The notes beneath the pieces were generated by a model. It saw only the letters and a program-made list of their open reading frames with translations. It was not told the origin of the DNA and ran no database searches. DNA of 64,000 bases from DASRHT01 sp035650355 (lineage in GTDB: Bacteria > Chloroflexota > Ktedonobacteria > Ktedonobacterales > Ktedonobacteraceae), in assembly GCA_035650355.1 (NCBI GenBank), contig DASRHT010000119.1, positions 39,669 through 103,668 on the forward strand, written 5' to 3'. Both the position numbers and the translations under genes were made by a program. Shown in pieces: positions 42,883 through 50,957 of this stretch (positions are counted from its first letter, which is position 1; every line of letters starts with the position of its first letter).

Positions 42883-44343
42883 ATGTTAGAGATTGTAACT
42901 ACCTATATCGAACAACACCATCTCTTACCCGAGCAGGGAACGGTCGTCGTGGCCGTCTCGGGGGGAGCCGATTCGCTCTGCCTGCTGCACCTGCTGCTGC
43001 GCCTCTGCGGTCCTGGGAAGCATTTCCCCGCCGTCGAACTGCACGTTGCCCATCTAGATCACCAACTCCGCGGCGAGGCGAGCACACAGGAGGCGGCAGC
43101 CGTCGCGCGCCTCGCGCACGAGTGGGGCCTGGCCTGCACAATCGGACGCGTGGATGTATCGGCGCAGGCTCAGGCGGAACGACGCTCCATCGAGGATGCT
43201 TCACGCACGGCGCGTTACCGCTTCCTGCGTGAGGTGGCGCAGGGACGGCTGATTGCGGTGGCGCACCATCGAGACGATCAGGTGGAGACGCTGCTGCTGC
43301 ACCTGCTGCGTGGGGGCGGCATCGATGCAATGATCGGCCTGCAACCGCGCCAGCAAGATATTATTCGCCCACTATTGTCAGTCGGCCATGCCGATACAGT
43401 GGCCTATTGCCGGTCTCACGGTCTGGTACCGATAGAAGACCTGAGCAACGCCGATCCGCGCTTCCTGCGCAACCGTATTCGCCATGAGCTTGTACCTTTT
43501 CTGGAAACGCTGAACGCGGGCATTCGCGAGACGCTGGTGCGCAACGCCGAGGTGATGCGGGTCGATGCGGAATGGCTCGCGGCCCAGGTTGATGCGCACT
43601 GGCCCAAAGTGGTGGCAGACGAACAACCCCTCTGCATACGCTTGCAGCTTGCTTCGCTGCTTGCGTTGCCGCTCAGCCTGCAACGTCACCTCTTACGGCG
43701 CGTCACAGCTTCGTTGTGTGATGGGCAATCGCCGCTCGAACTGCGCCATTTTGAGCTGATCGAAGAACTATTGCGCAGGCCAGGCAGCGGCGAAGAGCTG
43801 ACATTACACCTGCCGCAGCGCCTGCACCTCTCGCGCCGAGGCGACATGGTGCTATGCGAACGCGTTGAACCACATCACGTAGGGGCAGGGCTAGCCCCAG
43901 CCTTGGAGGTCACGTTGCCGGTTCCTGGTCGCGTCTCGGTCCCGGGCACGTCCTGGTGCGCGGTGGCCGAACTTGTGGCAAATGAGACATTGCAGGCTGC
44001 CAGGGAGGCTTTGCGCGCAAAAGATTGGGCCAGGTTGTGGACGATCCTGCCTCCCACTCGTTATGTAGTATATGCTGATGGTGATATCACGGGCGATACC
44101 TTGCGTGTACGGACCCGTCGGCCTGGCGACCGGATGCGCCCATTGGGCATGATGCACGAAAAGAAGGTCCAGGATGTGCTGGTCGATGCCCACGTCCCGC
44201 ACGCCGAGCGTGCAAGCATCCCGCTATTCTTCGGCCCGTCCCATTGCATCTGGCTGGCAGGCATCCATCTCGATGATCGCGCTCGCCTGACCAGCCGGAC
44301 AGAACGCATCGTACGCCTGTCATTGCATACGAAGGAGCCATGA
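42883..44343 (+). CDS. tilS: tRNA(Ile)-lysidine synthase
   Basis: Converts the C34 of the CAU-anticodon isoleucine tRNA to lysidine. The 486-residue product has the PP-loop motif VVAVSGGADSLCLLHLL near residue 25, the tRNA/lysine-binding region HLDHQLRGEAST and VAHHRDDQVETLLLHLLRGGG. After a helical linker there is a C-terminal TilS_C domain with LRVRTRRPGDRMRPLGM...KKVQDVLVDAHVP. Full length. The next genes on the strand are hpt and gpsA, separated by a repeat; in many bacteria tilS and hpt are also neighbours. Confidence 0.95.
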   Translation: MLEIVTTYIEQHHLLPEQGTVVVAVSGGADSLCLLHLLLRLCGPGKHFPAVELHVAHLDHQLRGEASTQEAAAVARLAHEWGLACTIGRVDVSAQAQAERRSIEDASRTARYRFLREVAQGRLIAVAHHRDDQVETLLLHLLRGGGIDAMIGLQPRQQDIIRPLLSVGHADTVAYCRSHGLVPIEDLSNADPRFLRNRIRHELVPFLETLNAGIRETLVRNAEVMRVDAEWLAAQVDAHWPKVVADEQPLCIRLQLASLLALPLSLQRHLLRRVTASLCDGQSPLELRHFELIEELLRRPGSGEELTLHLPQRLHLSRRGDMVLCERVEPHHVGAGLAPALEVTLPVPGRVSVPGTSWCAVAELVANETLQAAREALRAKDWARLWTILPPTRYVVYADGDITGDTLRVRTRRPGDRMRPLGMMHEKKVQDVLVDAHVPHAERASIPLFFGPSHCIWLAGIHLDDRARLTSRTERIVRLSLHTKEP

Positions 44344-44366
44344 TGGAGGTAGAGGGCAAGCGAGGC

Positions 44367-44531
44367 GGGCAAGCGCAAGGCCCCCTCACCGCACCACCCA
44401 TCCCCTTGCCCCTACCACCTCCGTCCGTGATTGTAGACCCCGTTCGGCTGTATTTTTAGGGGTAAATAGGAGTTGGGGACGGTAGGGGCAAGGGGAGGTG
44501 CGGGGAATGGGCGGTGGCCTTGCGCTTGCCC
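44367..44531. repeat. Palindromic intergenic repeat, family F copy 1
   Basis: Outer arms GGGCAAGCGCAAGGCC and GGCCTTGCGCTTGCCC form a near-perfect inverted repeat. A second nested pair, CCCCTTGCCCCTACC and GGTAGGGGCAAGGGG, lies inside. It fills the gap between tilS and hpt and has no coding potential. Copy 2 is at 46378-46500, and a fragment is at about 54345-54371. Confidence 0.8.
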
Positions 44532-44640
44532 TACTGGGATGTGGCATGATGCTGGAAACGGGCGATAAAGCGGACACAATCAATCGGGTCGGTACGGAGT
44601 TTTAGAGCTATTTGAGATTATGGTATATTGAGGGTAGATT

Positions 44641-45246
44641 ATGATGCATGAGGATATTGAAGAGGTGTTGATTGCGGAGGAGCAGCTCAGGGCGAAGGTG
44701 GTGGAACTGGGGGAGCAGATTACGCGCGATTACCAGGGGAAGAATCTGCTGCTGCTAGGGACGTTGAAAGGGGCCGTTCCCTTTATTGCGGATCTGGCGC
44801 GTTACATTCACCTCCCGCTGGAGATCGATTATATGGCGGTCGCCAGCTATGGGGATGCCACGCGCTCAAGCGGCATTGTGCGCATCATCAAAGACCTGGA
44901 GGGACCAATCAATCAGAAGCATGTGCTGATCATTGAAGACATCATCGATAGCGGGCTGACGCTGCACTATTTGATGGATATGCTCAAGCGGCGCAACCCG
45001 CTCAGCCTGCGCATCTGCGCCCTGCTCGATAAAGTGCGCGAGCGTGACAAGCAAATCGCGCTGGACTACATCGGCTTCAGCATTCCAGATCGCTTCGTCG
45101 TCGGCTACGGGCTGGACTACGCGCAACGCTACCGCAACCTGCCCTACATCGGCATCTTGAAGCCATCCGTGTATCAAGAAACAATTGATCCCCGCAGCGA
45201 GCATCGCAGCCCTGCGGAGTTTCAATCCCGCGAGCGGGTCGAGTGA
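44641..45246 (+). CDS. hpt: Hypoxanthine phosphoribosyltransferase
   Basis: Purine salvage: joins PRPP to hypoxanthine or guanine. 201 residues. Conserved parts are LLGTLKGAVPFIADLAR (pyrophosphate loop), YMAVASYGDATRSSG (flexible loop), the PRPP motif VLIIEDIIDSGLTL, and IGFSIPDRFVVGYGLDYAQRYRNLPYIGIL. GAGGG lies 6 bp before the ATG. The usual end of the protein is near YIGILKPSVY. The last roughly 18 residues (DPRSEHRSPAEFQSRERVE) form a charged tail, the end of which is encoded by repeat E3. Confidence 0.95.
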   Translation: MMHEDIEEVLIAEEQLRAKVVELGEQITRDYQGKNLLLLGTLKGAVPFIADLARYIHLPLEIDYMAVASYGDATRSSGIVRIIKDLEGPINQKHVLIIEDIIDSGLTLHYLMDMLKRRNPLSLRICALLDKVRERDKQIALDYIGFSIPDRFVVGYGLDYAQRYRNLPYIGILKPSVYQETIDPRSEHRSPAEFQSRERVE

Positions 45247-45300
45247 ACTGAGAACTCGCTGCTTGAGGACAGTATAGACATCGCATTATGGGATGTCAAG
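45229..45300 (-). promoter_or_regulatory. Promoter-leader repeat, family E copy 3 (antisense to hpt)
   Basis: On the minus strand TTGACA (45299-45294) and TATACT (45276-45271) are 17 bp apart, followed by GTCCTCAAGCAGCGAG ... CTCGACCCGCTCGCGGGATTGAAA. It overlaps the 3' end of hpt and points into it. No minus-strand gene lies downstream. Confidence 0.72.
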
Positions 45301-45349
45301 CGGAAATGCGTCAGGTGGCAGAAAATGACATCGTAGGAGAGAAAATCGT

Positions 45350-46351
45350 ATGGTATCAGTTGGCGTCATTGGCTGCGGCGCATGGGGGACGACGCTGGCC
45401 CTATTGCTCGCAAAGAAAGAGATCGCAACCACCCTGTGGGACCATCAGCCCGCGCGCGCAGCCGAGATGCAGCAGGCGCGCGAGAATAGCCTGTTCCTGG
45501 CAGGCTTCCCCTTCCCTGATTCTTTAATGGTAACGGCTGACCTGGCGCAAGCAGCGCAGGACAAGGATTTCCTGATCCTCGTCACGCCATCACAGCGTAT
45601 GCGCGAAAATGTACGCCTGCTGGCTTCCTATGTAGGACGAGAAACTATTCTGGTATCGGCGAGCAAGGGGGTTGAGATTGGTACGCTGAAACGCATGAGC
45701 GAGATTATCGCGGAGGAACTGCCGGAAGCACAGACCCGTATCGCCATGTTAAGCGGGCCGAATCTCTCGCGTGAGGTGGCACAGGAGAAGCCTACCGCCG
45801 CCGTGGTGGCAGCCACCAATGAACAGATAGCGGTTCAGGCGCGCGATCTGCTCACCACCGCCCGCTTCCGCGTCTACACCTCCCGCGATCTGGTCGGCGT
45901 CGAGCTGGGCGGCGCGCTCAAAAACATCATCGCGATAGGCGCGGGCATTAATGACGGCCTGGGCTATGGTGAGAACGCCAAAGCCGCCTTCATCGCGCGC
46001 GGGCTGGCCGAGATTTCGCGCCTGGGCATCGCCGCCGGAGCCAATCCGCTCACCTTTGCGGGCCTGGCAGGCATCGGAGACCTGATCGCCACCTGCGCCA
46101 GCCCGTTGAGCCGCAATCAGCAATTGGGCAAGCGGCTGGCTGCGGGCGAAAAGCTTGACGACATCTTGAACTCAACTCATTCCGTCGCAGAAGGCGTCTG
46201 GACCACGCGCGCCGCCCTCCAGCTCGCCAACCGCTACAATGTCGATATGCCCATCACCCAGCAGCTCAGCCTGGTCCTCTTCGCGGGGCTTGATCCACGT
46301 AAGGCCGTGCTGGAACTGATGATGCGCGACCCGCGTGCCGAGCTTGATTGA
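45350..46351 (+). CDS. gpsA: NAD(P)-dependent glycerol-3-phosphate dehydrogenase
   Basis: Reduces dihydroxyacetone phosphate to sn-glycerol 3-phosphate for phospholipid synthesis. 333 residues, normal length. The N-terminal Rossmann motif is VGVIGCGAWGTTLALLLAKKE. Family segments are SGPNLSREVAQEKPTAAVVAA, VGVELGGALKNIIAIGAGINDGLGYGENAKAAFI (catalytic Lys in GALKN) and LAGIGDLIATCASPLSRNQQLG. A suitable GGAGAG lies upstream of the ATG. Confidence 0.96.
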   Translation: MVSVGVIGCGAWGTTLALLLAKKEIATTLWDHQPARAAEMQQARENSLFLAGFPFPDSLMVTADLAQAAQDKDFLILVTPSQRMRENVRLLASYVGRETILVSASKGVEIGTLKRMSEIIAEELPEAQTRIAMLSGPNLSREVAQEKPTAAVVAATNEQIAVQARDLLTTARFRVYTSRDLVGVELGGALKNIIAIGAGINDGLGYGENAKAAFIARGLAEISRLGIAAGANPLTFAGLAGIGDLIATCASPLSRNQQLGKRLAAGEKLDDILNSTHSVAEGVWTTRAALQLANRYNVDMPITQQLSLVLFAGLDPRKAVLELMMRDPRAELD

Positions 46352-46377
46352 TAACGATAAAAGGAAAGAAGCCCCAG

Positions 46378-46500
46378 CAGGGCAAGCGCAAGGCCCCCTA
46401 CCAGCGTATCCAACATTGAACGGGATCTGTAACGTTGGACGGAGGTGGGTAGGGGCAAGGGGACGGGCATTGGGGTGGCCGGGGCCTTGCGCTTGCCCTG
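46378..46500. repeat. Palindromic intergenic repeat, family F copy 2
   Basis: CAGGGCAAGCGCAAGGCC at the left and GGCCTTGCGCTTGCCCTG at the right are exact inverted repeats, so this copy shows the CAGGG...CCCTG ends shared by other elements here. An inner pair, CCAACATTGAAC and GTAACGTTGG, is weaker. It separates gpsA from the convergent lanM and could act as their terminator. No target duplication is visible. Confidence 0.8.
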
Positions 46501-46505
46501 TCTTG

Positions 46506-49500
46506 CTAGTATCGCGGCGGGGGGGCAACTGAAAGCACGGACGGCACCTGTTCCGGGACTGCCAGGCGCAACAACTCGTATCCTATGCCTGCCAGCCCAA
46601 GCATTAACCCTGGCGTCTCTACTCCCAATGGCACACCGGCGACCCAGCCGTATTCGTCGATGCTGTCCAGCGCCATCGCGGTTGCCGTCCACAATTGCTC
46701 ATGATAACGCGGCTCGTCGAGGGCCTGGGTTGCGCCCAAGATTACATCGAGATTGCCCAACATGCCGTGGCAGAGCGAGTGGTTTTCGTTCAACCCCTCC
46801 GCCATGATTTTATTGATCGCGATATCGATCTCTTGCGGTAGCATGGCGTCGTCGAGGTATGGCAAGATCGCCAGACGGCTCAAGCCAATGCCCGACGCCC
46901 CATGACACCAGGCGATCATCTTGGGTTGACGCGTCTGCACTTCACCATCCTGTGCATCGCGTTGGGCATTGGCGAGCGAGGAGGGGACGGAGCGCAGATC
47001 CTGCCAGTTGTGTTTCTCCGGCACATAGAGGCTGCGATCATAGACGAGCGCGTCCAACGCGGTTCGCCGATAGCGTTCTTCCCCAGTGACGGCAGCTAGC
47101 TTGAGTAAGCTCAGGGCGATACCGGAGGTGCCGTGGGCAAAGCCACCTAAGGGCTTTTCATGCTTGATCGTGACCCAGGCGATGCCCTCCGCCATCGCCT
47201 GCTTGGTCGCTAGCAGATGATCGCCACACTGGCGCGCTAGCTCAAGCAGGCGTGGAGAGGGGGAGACGGCGTGAAGGTTTAATAGCGTGAGAAGACAGCC
47301 AGCCGAGCCACTGATGATGTCGCGCTGCTCGTCTCTGGCAATCAAAGCAGGCAAGAGTTCAGCCAGGGCTACCGCCTCTTGCAACAGTTCAGGCTGGTGC
47401 CAGAGCTTTCCTAGATGCGTCAGGAGGTAGATGACTGAACCTATGCCGTCAAACATCCCCATGTTGACAAGGTTGAGATACTGCTTCTGCTGCTCGGCCT
47501 GAGAGCGCACGGAGGCGAGGGCAAGCTTTGCCAGCCTGGCATAGTGGACTTCTCCGGTGACCGCGCCGAGATAGGCTAAGAACAGCGCGATGCCGCTGGT
47601 GCCACTGTAGAGATCAATATCGGTTGGCAGCAGGCTCCAGGCGCTTTCGTTAACGACGCTGACGCCTAACCAGCTCGCGCCATAGTCGTTGGTGACGGCC
47701 AGCTCTTCCAGGCGCTTGCCAACGGCTCTGGCGGCTGCCATCAATCGCGCGCGACTGGCTGGTCGCTGGGAGGGTTTGACTTTCAAGGATTTGCCGGTGA
47801 CGCGCTCTGGACCCATCAGCAGAGTGGAGAGGGTGGCCTCGATGACCCAGAGTTGGCGCGCGAGATCCTGTTCGTTGAGTAGGGTGAGGCGCTGCTTGAC
47901 CAGTTCCATGCTTGGCTGGTCGAAGAAGTCGGGCAGGGCTTCGCCTTCGGAGGTGAAGATGGTGCGGCTCGCGGGCGTGGTGGTGAACATGGGAATGTCG
48001 CCGCGCAACAGGTCAAACCGCTCGGCAGCAATCACTCTGGCGAGATACGGACGCAGGGGTACTTCGCGCCATAAATAATCAAAATAGCGTTCGCGTTCAA
48101 GCGCGTCGCGCAAGAGGTCGGGATGGAAGCTTTCCTGCAATAACTTGGCATACCGTTGCGTCGGACGCAGCACCAGGCGAATCTCGTCATCGGCAAAGCG
48201 TGGCAGCATTTCTTCGGCTAAGGCAACGCGCAACTCGCATAAAAGCCGGTACATGTTGGTGAAGCCGTCGATGATATCGGCGCGGTAATCGAGCACGTTT
48301 ACGTCGCTCCCATTGAGCTTGGGGCGATTCTGCTTGCCGGAGATCTCTTTGCGTTCGCGCACGAGCTTCATCTGATCGGTTCCCGCCGCATTCCACCTGG
48401 GGAGCGCATTGGGCGTCATCTGCCCGTCGTGGCCGCCTAAGCCGCTCAGATCGACGCCGATGTTGTCCTTGTTGGACCAGATGCGGTACGGCAATAGCCC
48501 GACGCGAAAGACGGTCTGGTCCATCGCGGTCATGCTGAGATAGTAGGGTTGCGTCGGGTCGTCTCCGCCAACCTGGGGATGAAAGAGGGCTTCCAGATCG
48601 ACCAGGAAAGGGTGTTCGCCAGCAGCAATCAGGTTTTCGATATGGCAATCGGCGGCGTTCAGGGCGTACAAGAGGGCCAGGTAACTGCCCTGGCGCGCAT
48701 AGAAACGAGCGACCTCCTCTTGCGAACTGCAACTGTACGCGCTGATGAACTCAGACCAGCCATAGCTCTCGCGTGCAAGCAGCTTCATGGTGCGGAAGGC
48801 GGGCTGAGCGCCGCGTTCGTTCAACCAGGTGAGTAGCTGCTGGAAATGTACGTCGATGGTGAGCGATTTGGGTTTGTAGAGCAGTTGCAGGCCCGAACTG
48901 AATGTGCAGATCAGCACACCGTGCCCCTTGCGATGGAGATCACCTACGCCCCCGCGGACATCGATCAGCGTGCCAGGATCGTGCTCTGACGAAAAAGTGG
49001 CGCAAATATCGGCCCAGTCGGCGCAGAGATGCGTGAGCAATTCCTGGGCAAAGCTGGCCCAGTGCTCGATGGTGACGACCAGTTGACGGGCGAGCACTGG
49101 ATATTCTTCCAGCAGCGCCAGAATCTTTTCTTCCTGACTGAGCTGGCGCACAAAGTCGGCAAAGCGCGCCTCCGCCGTCTCGCCTGTAAGCTGGTTTTGC
49201 AGGCGAGCAACATGCATCTCCAATACAAATGTTTTGGTGAAGAGGCCAAGGATTTGTTCGGGCAAATACGCAAACAGTGCCTGGGCAATCTGTTGCGGGT
49301 CAAAGGGCAGCACGTCGTACTGCTGACTAAGTTGCTGGATGGCTTGCGCGAGTTGCGCACGGCTACGTTCCAGCAATGGCAGAAGAGGCTGCAAATAGAG
49401 CGGCATTGTTGCGGGCCCGCCGCTTTCTCCCTCGGCGAAGAGAGCCGTTTGCTTGCCGGCATAGTGCTCGAAGGCGTCTTTGAGGGCCACGAGCCAGGCG

Positions 49501-49814
49501 GGCTGAGGGGATGTACGTAAGTAGCGGGCCTGTAGAACGGAAATTGGTTCGGCGAGCAGAAAGGTAAGCTCTTCTTCAGTCAGAGCATCCATGCTGAGCC
49601 GTTCCGCAAAAAACTCTCCCTGGTCGAAAGGTTTTTTTGCTTTCCAGGCTTGCAGACGACGTTGGGCTTTCTCGACATTGGACGAAGGAACAGTGGAGAT
49701 AGCATGCTCGGAGCGGTTGAGTGTTGCGATGCGCTCGCGTAGCGAAAGTGCATGATACCAGGAGGGTTCTTGCCAACGTGGCACCAGCGTTGGCGCAATC
49801 TGCCTTGTGTCCAT
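46506..49814 (-). CDS. lanM: Class II lanthipeptide synthetase LanM
   Basis: Bifunctional 1102-residue enzyme that dehydrates Ser/Thr in LanA precursors and cyclises them with Cys. The N-terminal dehydratase domain (about 1-660) has LLYKPKSL, DCHIENLIAAGEHPFLVDLEALFHP and RLVLRPTQRYAKLL, motifs for ATP-dependent Ser/Thr phosphorylation and elimination. The C-terminal LanC-like cyclase (about 700-1102) has repeated SG[IT]-type turns (YSGTSGIALFL, FAHGTSGIALSL) and zinc ligands in WCHGASGIG and SLCHGMLGN. It lies downstream of three precursor genes in the same direction. No tailoring or LanFEG immunity genes are adjacent. Confidence 0.96.
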   Translation of the reverse strand: MDTRQIAPTLVPRWQEPSWYHALSLRERIATLNRSEHAISTVPSSNVEKAQRRLQAWKAKKPFDQGEFFAERLSMDALTEEELTFLLAEPISVLQARYLRTSPQPAWLVALKDAFEHYAGKQTALFAEGESGGPATMPLYLQPLLPLLERSRAQLAQAIQQLSQQYDVLPFDPQQIAQALFAYLPEQILGLFTKTFVLEMHVARLQNQLTGETAEARFADFVRQLSQEEKILALLEEYPVLARQLVVTIEHWASFAQELLTHLCADWADICATFSSEHDPGTLIDVRGGVGDLHRKGHGVLICTFSSGLQLLYKPKSLTIDVHFQQLLTWLNERGAQPAFRTMKLLARESYGWSEFISAYSCSSQEEVARFYARQGSYLALLYALNAADCHIENLIAAGEHPFLVDLEALFHPQVGGDDPTQPYYLSMTAMDQTVFRVGLLPYRIWSNKDNIGVDLSGLGGHDGQMTPNALPRWNAAGTDQMKLVRERKEISGKQNRPKLNGSDVNVLDYRADIIDGFTNMYRLLCELRVALAEEMLPRFADDEIRLVLRPTQRYAKLLQESFHPDLLRDALERERYFDYLWREVPLRPYLARVIAAERFDLLRGDIPMFTTTPASRTIFTSEGEALPDFFDQPSMELVKQRLTLLNEQDLARQLWVIEATLSTLLMGPERVTGKSLKVKPSQRPASRARLMAAARAVGKRLEELAVTNDYGASWLGVSVVNESAWSLLPTDIDLYSGTSGIALFLAYLGAVTGEVHYARLAKLALASVRSQAEQQKQYLNLVNMGMFDGIGSVIYLLTHLGKLWHQPELLQEAVALAELLPALIARDEQRDIISGSAGCLLTLLNLHAVSPSPRLLELARQCGDHLLATKQAMAEGIAWVTIKHEKPLGGFAHGTSGIALSLLKLAAVTGEERYRRTALDALVYDRSLYVPEKHNWQDLRSVPSSLANAQRDAQDGEVQTRQPKMIAWCHGASGIGLSRLAILPYLDDAMLPQEIDIAINKIMAEGLNENHSLCHGMLGNLDVILGATQALDEPRYHEQLWTATAMALDSIDEYGWVAGVPLGVETPGLMLGLAGIGYELLRLAVPEQVPSVLSVAPPPRY

Positions 49815-49927
49815 GTTCTCGGCCCATAGCCCTTTCTTGAAGCGTTTCCCTTGCAGCCGCTATCAAACCGGGGTGGTCGGGGTGCAGATGTTAAACACCC
49901 CAACTCACCTCTAGCGTATTGCGCTGG

Positions 49928-50125
49928 TTAGTCGCAAAGTACGCTGTTGATACAAACGCTGATGTTCTGACAAACGGTCGCGCCGCCATTGCCACCGACG
50001 ACGTTGAGCAGGTCTTCTTCGCTCAGTTCGATCTGGCCAGCGGGATGCTCTGGGAGCAGAGCCAGCTCTTCGGCGCTGAGGGTCTCACGATATTCGCTGT
50101 CTTTCCATGCGCGGATGGTATTCAT
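49928..50125 (-). CDS. Lanthipeptide precursor LanA1
   Basis: 65 residues. A mersacidin-type leader, starting MNTIRAWKDSEYRETLSAEE and ending DLLNVVGG, is cut after the double Gly by the C39 domain of LanT. The 20-residue core runs NGGATVCQNI SVCINSVLCD, with one Thr, two Ser and three Cys. Each Ser/Thr precedes a Cys by only two or three positions (T5/C7, S11/C13, S16/C19), so three lanthionine rings are possible. The protein is identical to LanA2. It is the copy nearest to lanM. Confidence 0.93.
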   Translation of the reverse strand: MNTIRAWKDSEYRETLSAEELALLPEHPAGQIELSEEDLLNVVGGNGGATVCQNISVCINSVLCD

Positions 50126-50199
50126 GTTGATTTTCCTTTCGTCATGTACTATGACATGTTAGATGAACGAGCAATTCTTCCAGAATGGAAGCGCTATTA

Positions 50200-50397
50200 C
50201 TAGTCGCAAAGCACGCTGTTGATGCAAACGCTGATGTTCTGACAAACGGTCGCGCCGCCATTGCCACCGACGACGTTGAGCAGGTCCTCTTCGCTCAGTT
50301 CGATCTGGCCAGCAGGATGCTCTGGGAGCAGAGCCAGCTCTTCGGCGCTGAGGGTCTCACGATATTCGCTGTCTTTCCATGCGCGGATAGTATTCAT
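50200..50397 (-). CDS. Lanthipeptide precursor LanA2
   Basis: 65 residues, identical to LanA1 at the protein level and nearly so in DNA, with a 272-bp period between the copies including the upstream GAAAGGAGAA ribosome site. This points to recent tandem duplication. Leader of 45 residues ending VVGG, core of 20 with three Cys. Doubling the gene dose of one core is a plain reading; diversification has not begun. Confidence 0.93.
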   Translation of the reverse strand: MNTIRAWKDSEYRETLSAEELALLPEHPAGQIELSEEDLLNVVGGNGGATVCQNISVCINSVLCD

Positions 50398-50478
50398 CTG
50401 GGTTCTCCTTTCGTCATGCGTAACATGACCTATCGGTTAATGAGTAATTGTTTCCAAAACGGAAGTGCGTGCCGCTGA

Positions 50479-50679
50479 TTAGTCGCAAAGCACGCTGTTG
50501 ATGCAGATGCTGAGGTTCTGACAGACAGTTGCGCCGCCGCCATTGCCGCCAACGACGTTGAGCAGGTCTTCCTCGGTCAATTCGATCTGGCCAGCAGGAT
50601 GCTCTGGGAGCAGAGCCAGCTCTTCGGCGCTGAGGGTCTCACGATATTCGCTGTCTTTCCATGCGCGGATAGTATTCAT
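50479..50679 (-). CDS. Lanthipeptide precursor LanA3
   Basis: 66 residues from the ATG at 50679, supported by GAAAGGAGAA upstream. A longer frame to 50715 is not used because the other two copies start at the same MNTIRAWKD. The leader differs from LanA1/2 by Ser to Thr in ELTEEDLL. The core, NGGGATVCQNL SICINSVLCD, has an extra Gly plus Ile to Leu and Val to Ile changes. All Cys and Ser/Thr positions are kept. First precursor after lanT. Confidence 0.92.
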   Translation of the reverse strand: MNTIRAWKDSEYRETLSAEELALLPEHPAGQIELTEEDLLNVVGGNGGGATVCQNLSICINSVLCD

Positions 50680-50957
50680 CTGGGTTCTCCTTTCGTCATG
50701 CAAAACATGACACATAGGTTAATAAGTAACTGCTCCCAAGACGGGAAAAGCAGTGTATCTATGGCAACGACCACGCTACTCTGGCTCTCCCTGCTTCGAT
50801 CATAAGTGTTTACCCAACACGAGGCAGGTGGTTTTCCACCGATGCCCTTTTCATAAATCCAAGCAGTTCTCCTTCGTATCTTGATCGTGTTGCCAGCAAG
50901 GTACTGTCCACCAGACATAAGGCCGACCTTATGTACTGCTGAGTTACGCAGCGCTCT

